Source: a virus. Taken from it: a stretch of 43,703 nt of DNA. The position numbers and the translations under genes are program-made. Positions 15,384-21,617 of the stretch are shown one piece after another. The stretch spans positions 1-43,703 of the IMG/VR virus record IMGVR_UViG_3300005264_000011; one strand, 5' to 3'. The notes below the pieces were generated by a model. It worked only from the letters and a program-made list of their open reading frames with translations. It was not told where the DNA came from and searched no databases. Every line of letters begins with the position of its first letter. The stretch's first letter is position 1.

Positions 15384-15412
15384 ATATTAACTCTCATTTA
15401 TACCGATTGCAA
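15384..15412 (-). promoter_or_regulatory. Promoter: TTGCAA-17-TAATAT
   Basis: TTGCAA (15407-15412) and TAATAT (15384-15389) are 17 bases apart on the minus strand. The segment shares AACTTG, the GAGAG block just before the -10 and TATAGA near the start with the 8.1-kb promoter at identical spacing. It directs the Cys-rich gene and those after it. Confidence 0.65.
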
Positions 15413-15425
15413 GTTTATTTTAAAT

Positions 15426-15647
15426 TTATTTTTTGGAGCATTCTATAAACGCTATTTGGCGCATAAGGCCATCGTTTACAGACTCGGTATGCTTAACATT
15501 TTTTTCTAGGAAATGAAATTGATGTTTAATATCTTCTAATAAATCACAATACTTTTTATCTTCTACTGAATCACTATGAAGATAATTATACTTATATAAT
15601 TTACATGATTTTTTTTTGCAGCATATCTCACAAACTTTATCCAACAT
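15426..15647 (-). CDS. Small Cys/Lys-rich protein
   Basis: 73 residues with CEICCKKKSC at positions 6-15, two further cysteines and an otherwise charged helical sequence. It begins inside the end of the SNF2-helicase gene (11-base overlap), with a purine-rich GGGGGGTAAGGA upstream. Possible zinc binding; no family recognised. Confidence 0.55.
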   Translation of the reverse strand: MLDKVCEICCKKKSCKLYKYNYLHSDSVEDKKYCDLLEDIKHQFHFLEKNVKHTESVNDGLMRQIAFIECSKK

Positions 15648-17370
15648 AATCCTTACCCCCCTTAACTTTCTTCAGAACCTTCTCCTCCATAGCTTCTTTT
15701 CTTTTTATTAATGGAAGTAGATCCTCGTCAATTGTTCCTTTAGCCATTAAGTACCAGTATACACAAGACTTCTCGGTACTTCCAACTAGACGCCGGTTTC
15801 TTCCCTTTGACTGCTTCCAATCACCATAGCTATGGTTTAACTCGTAATAGATAGCGTGGCGAGCACACGGGATGCTGTAGCCTATCCCAGTCTGAAGCTG
15901 ACCAACCCAGACAACTGTATCGTCCTTTTGATAGTCTAAATATATCTTTTTATTCTTCTGATCACCATCATATATATAGTAACTAAGTTTTAGATCCTTG
16001 ATAAGTTTCTCAACCTTGCGAATACTCGGTTTAAATTTGCACCATATTATTATTTTTTTCTCTCCAGAGTTTAAAAGCTCTTCCACAATATCTTTTAATA
16101 CTTCTATTTTTTCGTTTGATATTTCGATATATTCATTCTTTATAGCCGTGAAGTCCTGTATCTTTGGAATAAACCCACTAGCGGCCTGTTGCCGGCGTAT
16201 GATCTCCTCGAGAGTATTACCGATAACCTTTTCTTCAAATATTGAATTCTCTATATCCTGCCAAGTAATCGTGGACTCATTTACGATCTCGTCATAGATT
16301 GCCTGAGTCCCGGGATCCAATCTAAATAATCTATTCTTGTGAATCTGTTTGGGTAGATCTACAACATCGTCTAGATCAAACCTGAGCGCATTTAAAGCAA
16401 CACGACTCTGAAGCTCTTCTTCGTTTCGGATCCCCAAAACTTGAGTGGGACCAAATCCTGCATCGAATCCACCCATCACCAAGAACTCTTCCTTAAATTT
16501 TGTATATGAGGATCCGAATATTTCCGGGTCCACAATCTTATAAGGCATAAATATATCGTTCGGCCTGTTTGCAACCATCGTGCCGGTGAGTCCTATTCGA
16601 TACTTAATAGTTCGAGCAATCTTCATGCAAGCTGTAGACCGGTAACTATTGCGGCCTTTCATAAAGTGGCATTCATCAAATACAATCATATCGAAGTGTT
16701 GATCAAGCATCGCCTGTCCCATGACCGACATCTTTCTTTCTGTGACCTCTTTTGGTTCCTTCACGCCGGTTTCAGGATTTTTTGTTAGTACTTCTTTAGT
16801 CACCTCGTAATCTGCCACTATATCGTAATTGATTACATAGAAAAGGACGTTGTTTTCATTTAGACGCTCCAAACGCTTATCAACCTTACCGTAAAGCTCG
16901 ACTGCTTCAAAATGACTATGGACCCGAACCTCCTCTGCCCAGTTCGGGATTAAAGAGGCCGGACATATTATCGCGACCTTGAAAACTTTTCGTTCTAGAT
17001 GTAATGCGACAGCCGCATCGATTGCCGCTTTACTTTTTCCAGTTCCCGGATCCGCAAATGCAAACGCCTTCTTTTTCTGGATAAATAAATTTGTTAACGC
17101 CTTTTGGTGGGAGTATGGTTTCGTTTTGTATGGGAACTCTTTATCGTATGAAATTATATTATTAAGTTTCTCTTTGAAATGGTTGTGGATCTTATCTGAC
17201 ATCTGCACACCGTTAAGCAAACAGAGTTTTTGATATATATCAATTGTAAATGGGAGCGCCCAGCACTTCTTACCCTTGAGCCACCGGGCTTTTAACATCC
17301 GCATAAAATCTTTACCGGCGAATGGACAGTATATATTAAACTGCTTATCCTTATAATGAACTCTAAACAT
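15637..17370 (-). CDS. SNF2-family DNA helicase/translocase
   Basis: 577 residues. Walker A DPGTGKS (107-113), motif II DECH (near 223), LTGTMVANRP (motif III) and a C-terminal motif VI, QSKGRNRRLVGSTEKS, define an SNF2/SWI2-type SF2 ATPase. The N-terminal 80 residues (KARWLKGKKCWALPF) resemble the substrate-recognition strand pairs found before some phage and SMARCAL1-like SNF2 proteins. It may remodel forks or promote annealing or branch migration. It is the first gene of its operon; CAGGAGGT lies four bases from the ATG and immediately after the base of the structured RNA element. Confidence 0.92.
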   Translation of the reverse strand: MFRVHYKDKQFNIYCPFAGKDFMRMLKARWLKGKKCWALPFTIDIYQKLCLLNGVQMSDKIHNHFKEKLNNIISYDKEFPYKTKPYSHQKALTNLFIQKKKAFAFADPGTGKSKAAIDAAVALHLERKVFKVAIICPASLIPNWAEEVRVHSHFEAVELYGKVDKRLERLNENNVLFYVINYDIVADYEVTKEVLTKNPETGVKEPKEVTERKMSVMGQAMLDQHFDMIVFDECHFMKGRNSYRSTACMKIARTIKYRIGLTGTMVANRPNDIFMPYKIVDPEIFGSSYTKFKEEFLVMGGFDAGFGPTQVLGIRNEEELQSRVALNALRFDLDDVVDLPKQIHKNRLFRLDPGTQAIYDEIVNESTITWQDIENSIFEEKVIGNTLEEIIRRQQAASGFIPKIQDFTAIKNEYIEISNEKIEVLKDIVEELLNSGEKKIIIWCKFKPSIRKVEKLIKDLKLSYYIYDGDQKNKKIYLDYQKDDTVVWVGQLQTGIGYSIPCARHAIYYELNHSYGDWKQSKGRNRRLVGSTEKSCVYWYLMAKGTIDEDLLPLIKRKEAMEEKVLKKVKGGKDYVG

Positions 17371-17385
17371 TTGACCTCCTGCAAA

Positions 17386-17533
17386 ATACTGTGATTAAAA
17401 AGCTCCCCACCTTCAAGTCAGCCACACCACATTGTTGCTGAACCCGGATAACCCTTGCGAGGTTGATTACTCCTCTCTCCACTCCGTTAATCACTCAGAG
17501 CCAAGAAAGTGGATCGCTTTTTAATCACAGTAT
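17386..17533 (-). ncRNA. Structured RNA element B (148 nt), closed by an 18-bp perfect helix
   Basis: Read on the minus strand, 17533-17516 pairs perfectly with 17403-17386 (ATACTGTGATTAAAAAGC and its complement). A short internal loop is followed by a second 8-bp helix (17505-17512 with 17407-17414) that needs one U-G wobble valid only in the minus-strand RNA. Inside are three small hairpins: 17488-17493/17464-17469, 17460-17464/17450-17454 and 17437-17441/17418-17422. The whole forms a closed multi-branched fold ending three bases before the ribosome site of the SNF2 gene. No known RNA family is recognised. It could be a 5' UTR regulator or a separate RNA. Confidence 0.75.
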
Positions 17534-17543
17534 CAATTTTCGA

Positions 17544-17674
17544 AGAGTCGGTCTCACACCCATACTTAGTTACTTCGTCCAAGTATCGTCCGAGGTTATC
17601 GCTAAGAGACGAACCGTCATACAACGGATTTTCTCCTCTTAGAGGCTGTGCTTTTTTAATGCCTCGCCGACTCT
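17544..17674 (-). ncRNA. Structured RNA element A (131 nt)
   Basis: On the minus strand the ends AGAGTCGG (17674-17667) and CCGACTCT (17551-17544) form an 8-bp closing helix. Inside are GAGGC/GCCTC (17661-17665 with 17642-17646), CTAAGAG/CTCTTAG (17636-17642 with 17602-17608) capped by CCGT/ACGG (17624-17627 with 17614-17617), and ATACTT/AAGTAT (17581-17586 with 17562-17567). The promoter just upstream places the predicted first base of the transcript on the first base of the closing helix. Ten bases separate it from element B. Not a recognised family. Confidence 0.72.
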
Positions 17675-17681
17675 ATAACTA

Positions 17682-17710
17682 AATATAGCAAGATAAAGAT
17701 AAATATGCAA
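17682..17710 (-). promoter_or_regulatory. Promoter: TTGCAT-17-TATATT
   Basis: TTGCAT (17705-17710) and TATATT (17682-17687) are 17 bases apart on the minus strand. Seven bases after the -10 comes A17674, the first base of RNA element A. ACTTG and a following TATAGA match the other promoters of this phage. Confidence 0.78.
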
Positions 17711-17733
17711 GTATATGAGAAAATATAAATAAA

Positions 17734-17765
17734 GAAAGCGACCCGAGGTGCATCGAACCGCTTTC
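17734..17765 (-). terminator. Terminator after the late operon
   Basis: On the minus strand GAAAGCG (17759-17765) pairs with CGCTTTC (17734-17740), followed by TTTATTTATATTTT. It lies 28 bases after the stop of the last late gene and just upstream of the RNA promoter, separating late from early transcription. The 423 bases from 17371 to 17793 contain only this terminator, the promoter and the two RNA elements. Confidence 0.75.
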
Positions 17766-17793
17766 AGTAGGAGAAAAATGAAAAAAACCTTAG

Positions 17794-18141
17794 TTAAGCT
17801 TTAACGTATCCTTCGTATAACTTTTGTGCGAAAGGCCGTATAAGCGGTGGCAGTACTATGTCGTCTATATTTCCCGGGATTGTTTTTGTTATCAGTCCTA
17901 TAATGAAATTAACAGCGAGGTTCATTTTCTTCTCACCATCCTCGGATCCTATTTGTGAATTCAATTCTTTCATAAAATTAATTGCTGCAGCTTTAATTTC
18001 AGGATCCTCTAGTTTATCAATTATGAATTTTTCTTTACCTTTTAATGAAGCACCTAACTTCATCGCCTTTGCTTCAATTAATGGACGAAGAAATGCTCCT
18101 GCAACAAACATTACTGCTCCAACTGCTAATTGTTCTAACAT
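17794..18141 (-). CDS. Hypothetical protein with N-terminal membrane segment, possible holin
   Basis: 115 residues. The N-terminus LAVGAVMFVAGAFLRPLIEA is a plausible membrane helix; the rest alternates amphipathic helices and a second hydrophobic stretch (LAVNFIIGLITKTIP). It is the last gene of the late operon, 1.6 kb after the endolysin, so a holin role is possible but not shown. AAGGAGGT precedes the ATG. Confidence 0.55.
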   Translation of the reverse strand: MLEQLAVGAVMFVAGAFLRPLIEAKAMKLGASLKGKEKFIIDKLEDPEIKAAAINFMKELNSQIGSEDGEKKMNLAVNFIIGLITKTIPGNIDDIVLPPLIRPFAQKLYEGYVKA

Positions 18142-18160
18142 ACCTGACCTCCTTTTTTAT

Positions 18161-18733
18161 TTATCCAACGTATTCATGTATTCCAAAATAAAAATCTAAT
18201 GTTGTTCCGTTTGCTCCAACGCAAGCACAACGAGCCCATGCTTTTTCGCCTGCAACTGTTCTTGTGGTTAATATATCACTAATACCGCTATCATTATTAT
18301 TTGATGCTGATATAAAGGGTGCCTCTGTATATTGTTCTGCCGCAATCTTAGCCGCTATATCAGCGCTTTCACCAGATACAACTTGAATAATAAAAGCACT
18401 TGTACTGTTTGTGTCGGTAACCATAAACCTGTGACCATCATATTTAACCATCCCCGGTGATATTGGAGTGTCTTCGCTACCTAGTATTTGAACCCATGCA
18501 CCGAAGTCATTATCTCCTGCAATAAGTTCAAATGGTAATACAGCCCCATCCATCCTATCTGCAACATGAGTTTCGCCAGAAGGTGATGCCGCCATACCGA
18601 CCCACTTTTCTCTATTATGTAAATGCTTTTCTATTTCTTCTGCTCGATAAGCTACACTATCAGGCTCACCAAGTAATCCATCAGTAGGAGCATTATCGAT
18701 TTTATCTATTCCATATTCTCTAAATCCTGACAT
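18161..18733 (-). CDS. Putative virion accessory protein
   Basis: 190 residues, acidic, rich in Gly, Ser, Thr and Asn, beta-strand-like from residue 60 on (AFIIQVVSGESADIA and similar). Composition and position beside two similar genes suggest a virion surface protein, decoration or fibre component. No signal peptide. TAGGAGGA precedes the ATG. Not recognised at family level. Confidence 0.5.
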   Translation of the reverse strand: MSGFREYGIDKIDNAPTDGLLGEPDSVAYRAEEIEKHLHNREKWVGMAASPSGETHVADRMDGAVLPFELIAGDNDFGAWVQILGSEDTPISPGMVKYDGHRFMVTDTNSTSAFIIQVVSGESADIAAKIAAEQYTEAPFISASNNNDSGISDILTTRTVAGEKAWARCACVGANGTTLDFYFGIHEYVG

Positions 18734-18742
18734 ATTATCCTC

Positions 18743-19309
18743 CTAGGATACTAATTCTAAACTACCGCCATCTATTGGTCGCCAATCAAAAAATACGTCC
18801 AAGTTAAAATCAACTGGTGCATCGGTAGTAGTAAAATTTAATCTAATAAAAGTATCTACATCGCCAGTTTTTTGTGTAACATAAAAAGGCTTTCCGAGTT
18901 TAACGTCAGATGCTTCAAGTACTCGTCCCTGATCAGCTAATGATATAGAATATGGTTGTGTTATATCTTGATCTTTAGTGAAGATAGTTCCAACTGGAGC
19001 ACCACTCAAAGCAGCGCCAGTTGTTTTTGTTAAGACATCCGATACTGTACCATCCCAGACATCTGCATACATAGACGTTAAATTAGTTAATGTTGTAATA
19101 CTTACTATTTCAGCGACCTGTTTAATTACCTCAATTGTTCCAGTTACTTTAAAAATAGGAATATTTACAGTGCCGTTACCGGTTACATTTACATTAAGAA
19201 CTTCTTTTCTGAATCCAGCTAACCGATAAGCCATATCTTCGATACTATTTAAAACTCTTTCAGAGTTTATAACTGGAACTTTTACTGGGTTCGTTTTAAA
19301 TCCTGCCAT
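18743..19309 (-). CDS. Putative virion protein, beta-rich
   Basis: 188 residues beginning MAGFKTNPVKVPVINSERVL. The middle is Thr/Val/Gly-rich beta (VNVTGNGTVNIPIFKVTGTI) and the C-terminus has an LNFTTTDAPVDFNLDVFFDW jelly-roll-like stretch. Reads like a phage decoration or tail-surface protein and is flanked by two genes of the same style. No catalytic motif seen. Confidence 0.5.
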   Translation of the reverse strand: MAGFKTNPVKVPVINSERVLNSIEDMAYRLAGFRKEVLNVNVTGNGTVNIPIFKVTGTIEVIKQVAEIVSITTLTNLTSMYADVWDGTVSDVLTKTTGAALSGAPVGTIFTKDQDITQPYSISLADQGRVLEASDVKLGKPFYVTQKTGDVDTFIRLNFTTTDAPVDFNLDVFFDWRPIDGGSLELVS

Positions 19310-19311
19310 AA

Positions 19312-19692
19312 TTACACCTGTGGGTTCTTTATTTTTTTAGTAACACGAAGAGCCAACGTTCCTGCAGTAGAACCAACGGTTCCAGCTTTACCTTGAATCG
19401 TTAGTCCAATAAGACCTTCAACATCAAATGTGAAATATCGATTAACGTCGTCTGTTTCTCCGGATCCTGTAATTTCTTTTTCAGATACTCCATCTAGAAT
19501 GTAATCTTTTGTACCGGGAATATCGTCGTGTCCGATAGAGTTTATGTCTATAAGTAAGCTATCGTTAGCAACACAATCAATATAAACGCCAAGAACGTCA
19601 ATATCCCTTACGTCGATCACGTCCCCAAGGTCTGCATATGTATCTGTTAGATCTTGAGCGCTTGCGATTGTTTCTGGTGCAGTTAAAGTCAT
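19312..19692 (-). CDS. Putative virion decoration protein
   Basis: 126 residues, acidic, beta-rich, with no Cys cluster except an isolated DCVAND. The pattern LGVYIDCVANDSLLIDINSI followed by a C-terminal TLALRVTKKI strand suits a small beta-sandwich virion protein. It is the first gene after the 19.7-kb candidate promoter and has AAGGAGACG before the ATG. Function inferred from style and position. Confidence 0.5.
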   Translation of the reverse strand: MTLTAPETIASAQDLTDTYADLGDVIDVRDIDVLGVYIDCVANDSLLIDINSIGHDDIPGTKDYILDGVSEKEITGSGETDDVNRYFTFDVEGLIGLTIQGKAGTVGSTAGTLALRVTKKIKNPQV

Positions 19693-19719
19693 AATATCGT
19701 CTCCTTAAAATGTTTTTCT

Positions 19720-19748
19720 CGTATACTATATATATTAACATTATGCAA
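19720..19748 (-). promoter_or_regulatory. Candidate promoter: TTGCAT-17-TATACG
   Basis: On the minus strand TTGCAT (19743-19748) and TATACG (19720-19725) are 17 bases apart, in an AT-rich gap downstream of the endolysin gene. The -10 is imperfect; the AT-rich spacer offers alternative -10 hexamers. Confidence 0.45.
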
Positions 19749-19750
19749 CA

Positions 19751-20197
19751 TTATTTAATAAAAAACAAACCATCCTGATTTAAATATGATGCAACGGATC
19801 CGTGAAACCATGTCGGAGCCAGTGAGATATCCTCGATAGTCATGTATCCCATCGCAATAAATAGATCCGGATTCTTTTTTATATCGTTGAATACTTCTTC
19901 GATTGTAACCTTTTGCGGCTTCTTGTCTGAAGCTAATCCAAAACGATGGTCGCCATAGTTTGAACCAACGTCGCAGTCGCAAGGTCTAAAGCCACTATAT
20001 TGGAAGCCACCGCCCCAATGCCAATCGTTTATAACCGTGGACCCGTATCGATCAATAAACGCTTGGTCGGCCTTTATTAGTTCCGGACGGATAAGAAGTA
20101 TAAACGTTCGTGCCGGGATCCGGCCAGCTTTATATAATTCATATTCTTTTTTAGGAAGGTATTCATATGTCGATAAGTTTTTTGTTAAGTCACCCAT
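19751..20197 (-). CDS. Endolysin, peptidase M15 family (D-Ala-D-Ala carboxypeptidase-like)
   Basis: 148 residues. Zinc-site motifs of the M15/VanY-like family are visible: DHRFGLASD supplies His84 and Asp91, and APTWFHGS supplies His132, with Glu/Asp122-123 as likely general base. The upstream YSGFRPCDCDVGSNYG matches the usual sYR.p..n..v...S segment. It would cleave peptidoglycan cross-links or stem peptides. No signal peptide, so release should need a holin. It follows a strong terminator and has GAGGAG before the ATG. Confidence 0.88.
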   Translation of the reverse strand: MGDLTKNLSTYEYLPKKEYELYKAGRIPARTFILLIRPELIKADQAFIDRYGSTVINDWHWGGGFQYSGFRPCDCDVGSNYGDHRFGLASDKKPQKVTIEEVFNDIKKNPDLFIAMGYMTIEDISLAPTWFHGSVASYLNQDGLFFIK

Positions 20198-20212
20198 AGT
20201 ATCTCCTCAACG

Positions 20213-20243
20213 AAAAAAGGGCTCCACGCAGGAACCCTTTTTT
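20213..20243. terminator. Bidirectional rho-independent terminator
   Basis: AAAAAAGGG (20213-20221) pairs with CCCTTTTTT (20235-20243) around an inner TCC/GGA helix and a small loop. Six T flank the stem on either strand. It separates the tail-fibre/exported-protein genes from the endolysin gene. Confidence 0.88.
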
Positions 20244-20266
20244 AAATTCAATATAAAATTTAGTTA

Positions 20267-20626
20267 CTATCTCAGATATTTGCCGGTAACGATTGCGGAA
20301 AAATTTGAGTTTCCATTAATCTTGAATGTCATCGCCGCCCCAGTTAATCCTACAATAACAGGTTGTCCACCAGCTATCCATTGTCCCAAAGTAGCTCCAA
20401 CGTTAGTAGTAGTAATTGTTGTTCCATCTGATATTACTAGATTAGATGTCGTTGCATCACCGTCAAATATGACAGCAGTTACAAAGAACTTTTGATCAGC
20501 TATTACTGGAATAGTAATCGTTTGAGTTCCCATTGATGTTCCCGAAACCCTCTCAGTCACCATTTTATTATCTAATGCTACAGTCAGACTAAACATTAGT
20601 AATGCTGCTATTAATAACTTTTTCAT
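20267..20626 (-). CDS. Exported small beta-rich protein
   Basis: 119 residues with a Sec signal peptide, MKKLLIAALLMFSLTVA, likely cut near residue 17-18. The mature part is Thr/Ile/Val/Gly-rich and beta-like (TQTITIPVIADQKFFVTAVI, ending TGKYLR). Export is unusual for a virion protein; a periplasmic or surface function such as lysis support or superinfection exclusion is possible. GGAGGATTTGT precedes the ATG. Not recognised. Confidence 0.6.
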   Translation of the reverse strand: MKKLLIAALLMFSLTVALDNKMVTERVSGTSMGTQTITIPVIADQKFFVTAVIFDGDATTSNLVISDGTTITTTNVGATLGQWIAGGQPVIVGLTGAAMTFKINGNSNFSAIVTGKYLR

Positions 20627-20648
20627 ACAAATCCTCCTTTTTTTATTT

Positions 20649-20670
20649 TGTAAATCTGTAAATCTGTAAA
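20649..20670. repeat. Short tandem repeat TGTAAATC
   Basis: Two exact copies of the 8-mer and a third partial copy (20649-20656, 20657-20664, 20665-20670) in the gap upstream of the exported-protein gene. Could be a protein-binding array or slippage product. Confidence 0.7.
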
Positions 20671-20713
20671 CTTTCCCATATATTGTATTCTAATTATACA
20701 TCTATTTTTTATT

Positions 20714-21274
20714 TTACAAACTCTCTATCTTTTTTAATACAAGAGACATCCACCATATAACGCCAGAGCAACCAAGGAGAACAGGTGCAACATAAACAAA
20801 CCACCGGATTGCATTCATCCAAAAACTATCGTTCTCGCGTTTCTCTTTTAAAACTTTTTTAATAGTATCAGTAATTGTTAATTCTAAGCTTGCCTTATTT
20901 TCTTCTAGATGTTCTTTAATTATTTTGCCGGTTTCAACTCTACATGTATCATTCATAGTCGCATGCTTCTCCCTGTCATGTTTTATATATTGACCAAGTA
21001 GATCCGTTGTTGCCTTAACATTTTTATCAGAATGCTCAAGAACTTTTAGTATTCTTTCATCGGAAGCATTTATTTGCTCAAAAATATTATCTATTTTTTC
21101 TAATAGATTCTCTATACTCTGTTCAATTGCTGGAACAGTACTTAAGTCATTCATTGCTGTAGATATTGCTCTGCCGGCTATATTGCACACGAGTTCTACT
21201 GTTACCTCCTGCCCTTTATATTCCTTGTAAATTCTAGCAACAAAACCATCTATAACTTTAGGATCTATATACAC
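20714..21274 (-). CDS. Coiled-coil protein with C-terminal membrane anchor
   Basis: 186 residues from a GTG at 21274, chosen because AAGGA lies six bases upstream and the stop of the preceding gene overlaps the upstream extension. Residues about 50-150 form a coiled coil (IENLLEKIDNIFEQINASDE and similar), and the C-terminus has one hydrophobic segment, FVYVAPVLLGCSGVIWWMSL. Tail-anchored coiled coils occur in phage lysis cassettes and in tail-associated proteins; it follows an exported protein and precedes the endolysin, favouring a lysis-related role. Confidence 0.55.
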   Translation of the reverse strand: MYIDPKVIDGFVARIYKEYKGQEVTVELVCNIAGRAISTAMNDLSTVPAIEQSIENLLEKIDNIFEQINASDERILKVLEHSDKNVKATTDLLGQYIKHDREKHATMNDTCRVETGKIIKEHLEENKASLELTITDTIKKVLKEKRENDSFWMNAIRWFVYVAPVLLGCSGVIWWMSLVLKKIESL

Positions 21275-21275
21275 A

Positions 21276-21617
21276 TTATTCCTTTTTATCAATGAAGAAA
21301 TCAAACTTAAATTCCCAAGTTAGAAACCTTTTAAAAACCCAACCATACATAGTCCACTCGACATCCTTTGGATTACGATACGAACCTTTTGCAATATCGA
21401 TCTGCTCTTTGACTTCACCTAAAACATAAGTTGCGGCTAAGCTCTGCCAGATATTCCAACCTAGATTATCCTCCATAACACCAACTAATTTTTCAGAAAA
21501 TACGCAATGCAGCATTTGGCTCTGGTCTGCTCCTAGATAATAAAATACTGGAGTAACGAAATCTATTGAGAAACTTAAACTCGTTGCTAAAATTAATGTT
21601 GCTAGTAATTTTCTCAT
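21276..21617 (-). CDS. Exported protein, weakly YfiM/DUF2279-like
   Basis: 113 residues with a signal peptide (MRKLLATLILATSLSFS). The mature part contains LAATYVLGEVKEQID, then KDVEWTMYGW, which recalls the GxxKExxD and SxxD...G arrangement of the YfiM/DUF2279 envelope proteins. The resemblance is from memory and weak. ATGA overlap with the large fibre-like gene means co-translation. A role at the cell envelope during lysis or exclusion is inferred. Confidence 0.5.
   Translation of the reverse strand: MRKLLATLILATSLSFSIDFVTPVFYYLGADQSQMLHCVFSEKLVGVMEDNLGWNIWQSLAATYVLGEVKEQIDIAKGSYRNPKDVEWTMYGWVFKRFLTWEFKFDFFIDKKE

Noticed and set aside
17734-17765. tRNA-like GGTTCGAT string in the terminator hairpin
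   Set aside because: No acceptor, D or anticodon arms around it; the terminator explains the hairpin.
20649-20670. CRISPR-like or iteron array
   Set aside because: Only 2.75 contiguous 8-bp units without spacers; too short for either.
20692-20697. TATAAT as a promoter before the exported-protein gene
   Set aside because: No acceptable -35 at 16-18 bases; left out of the feature list.
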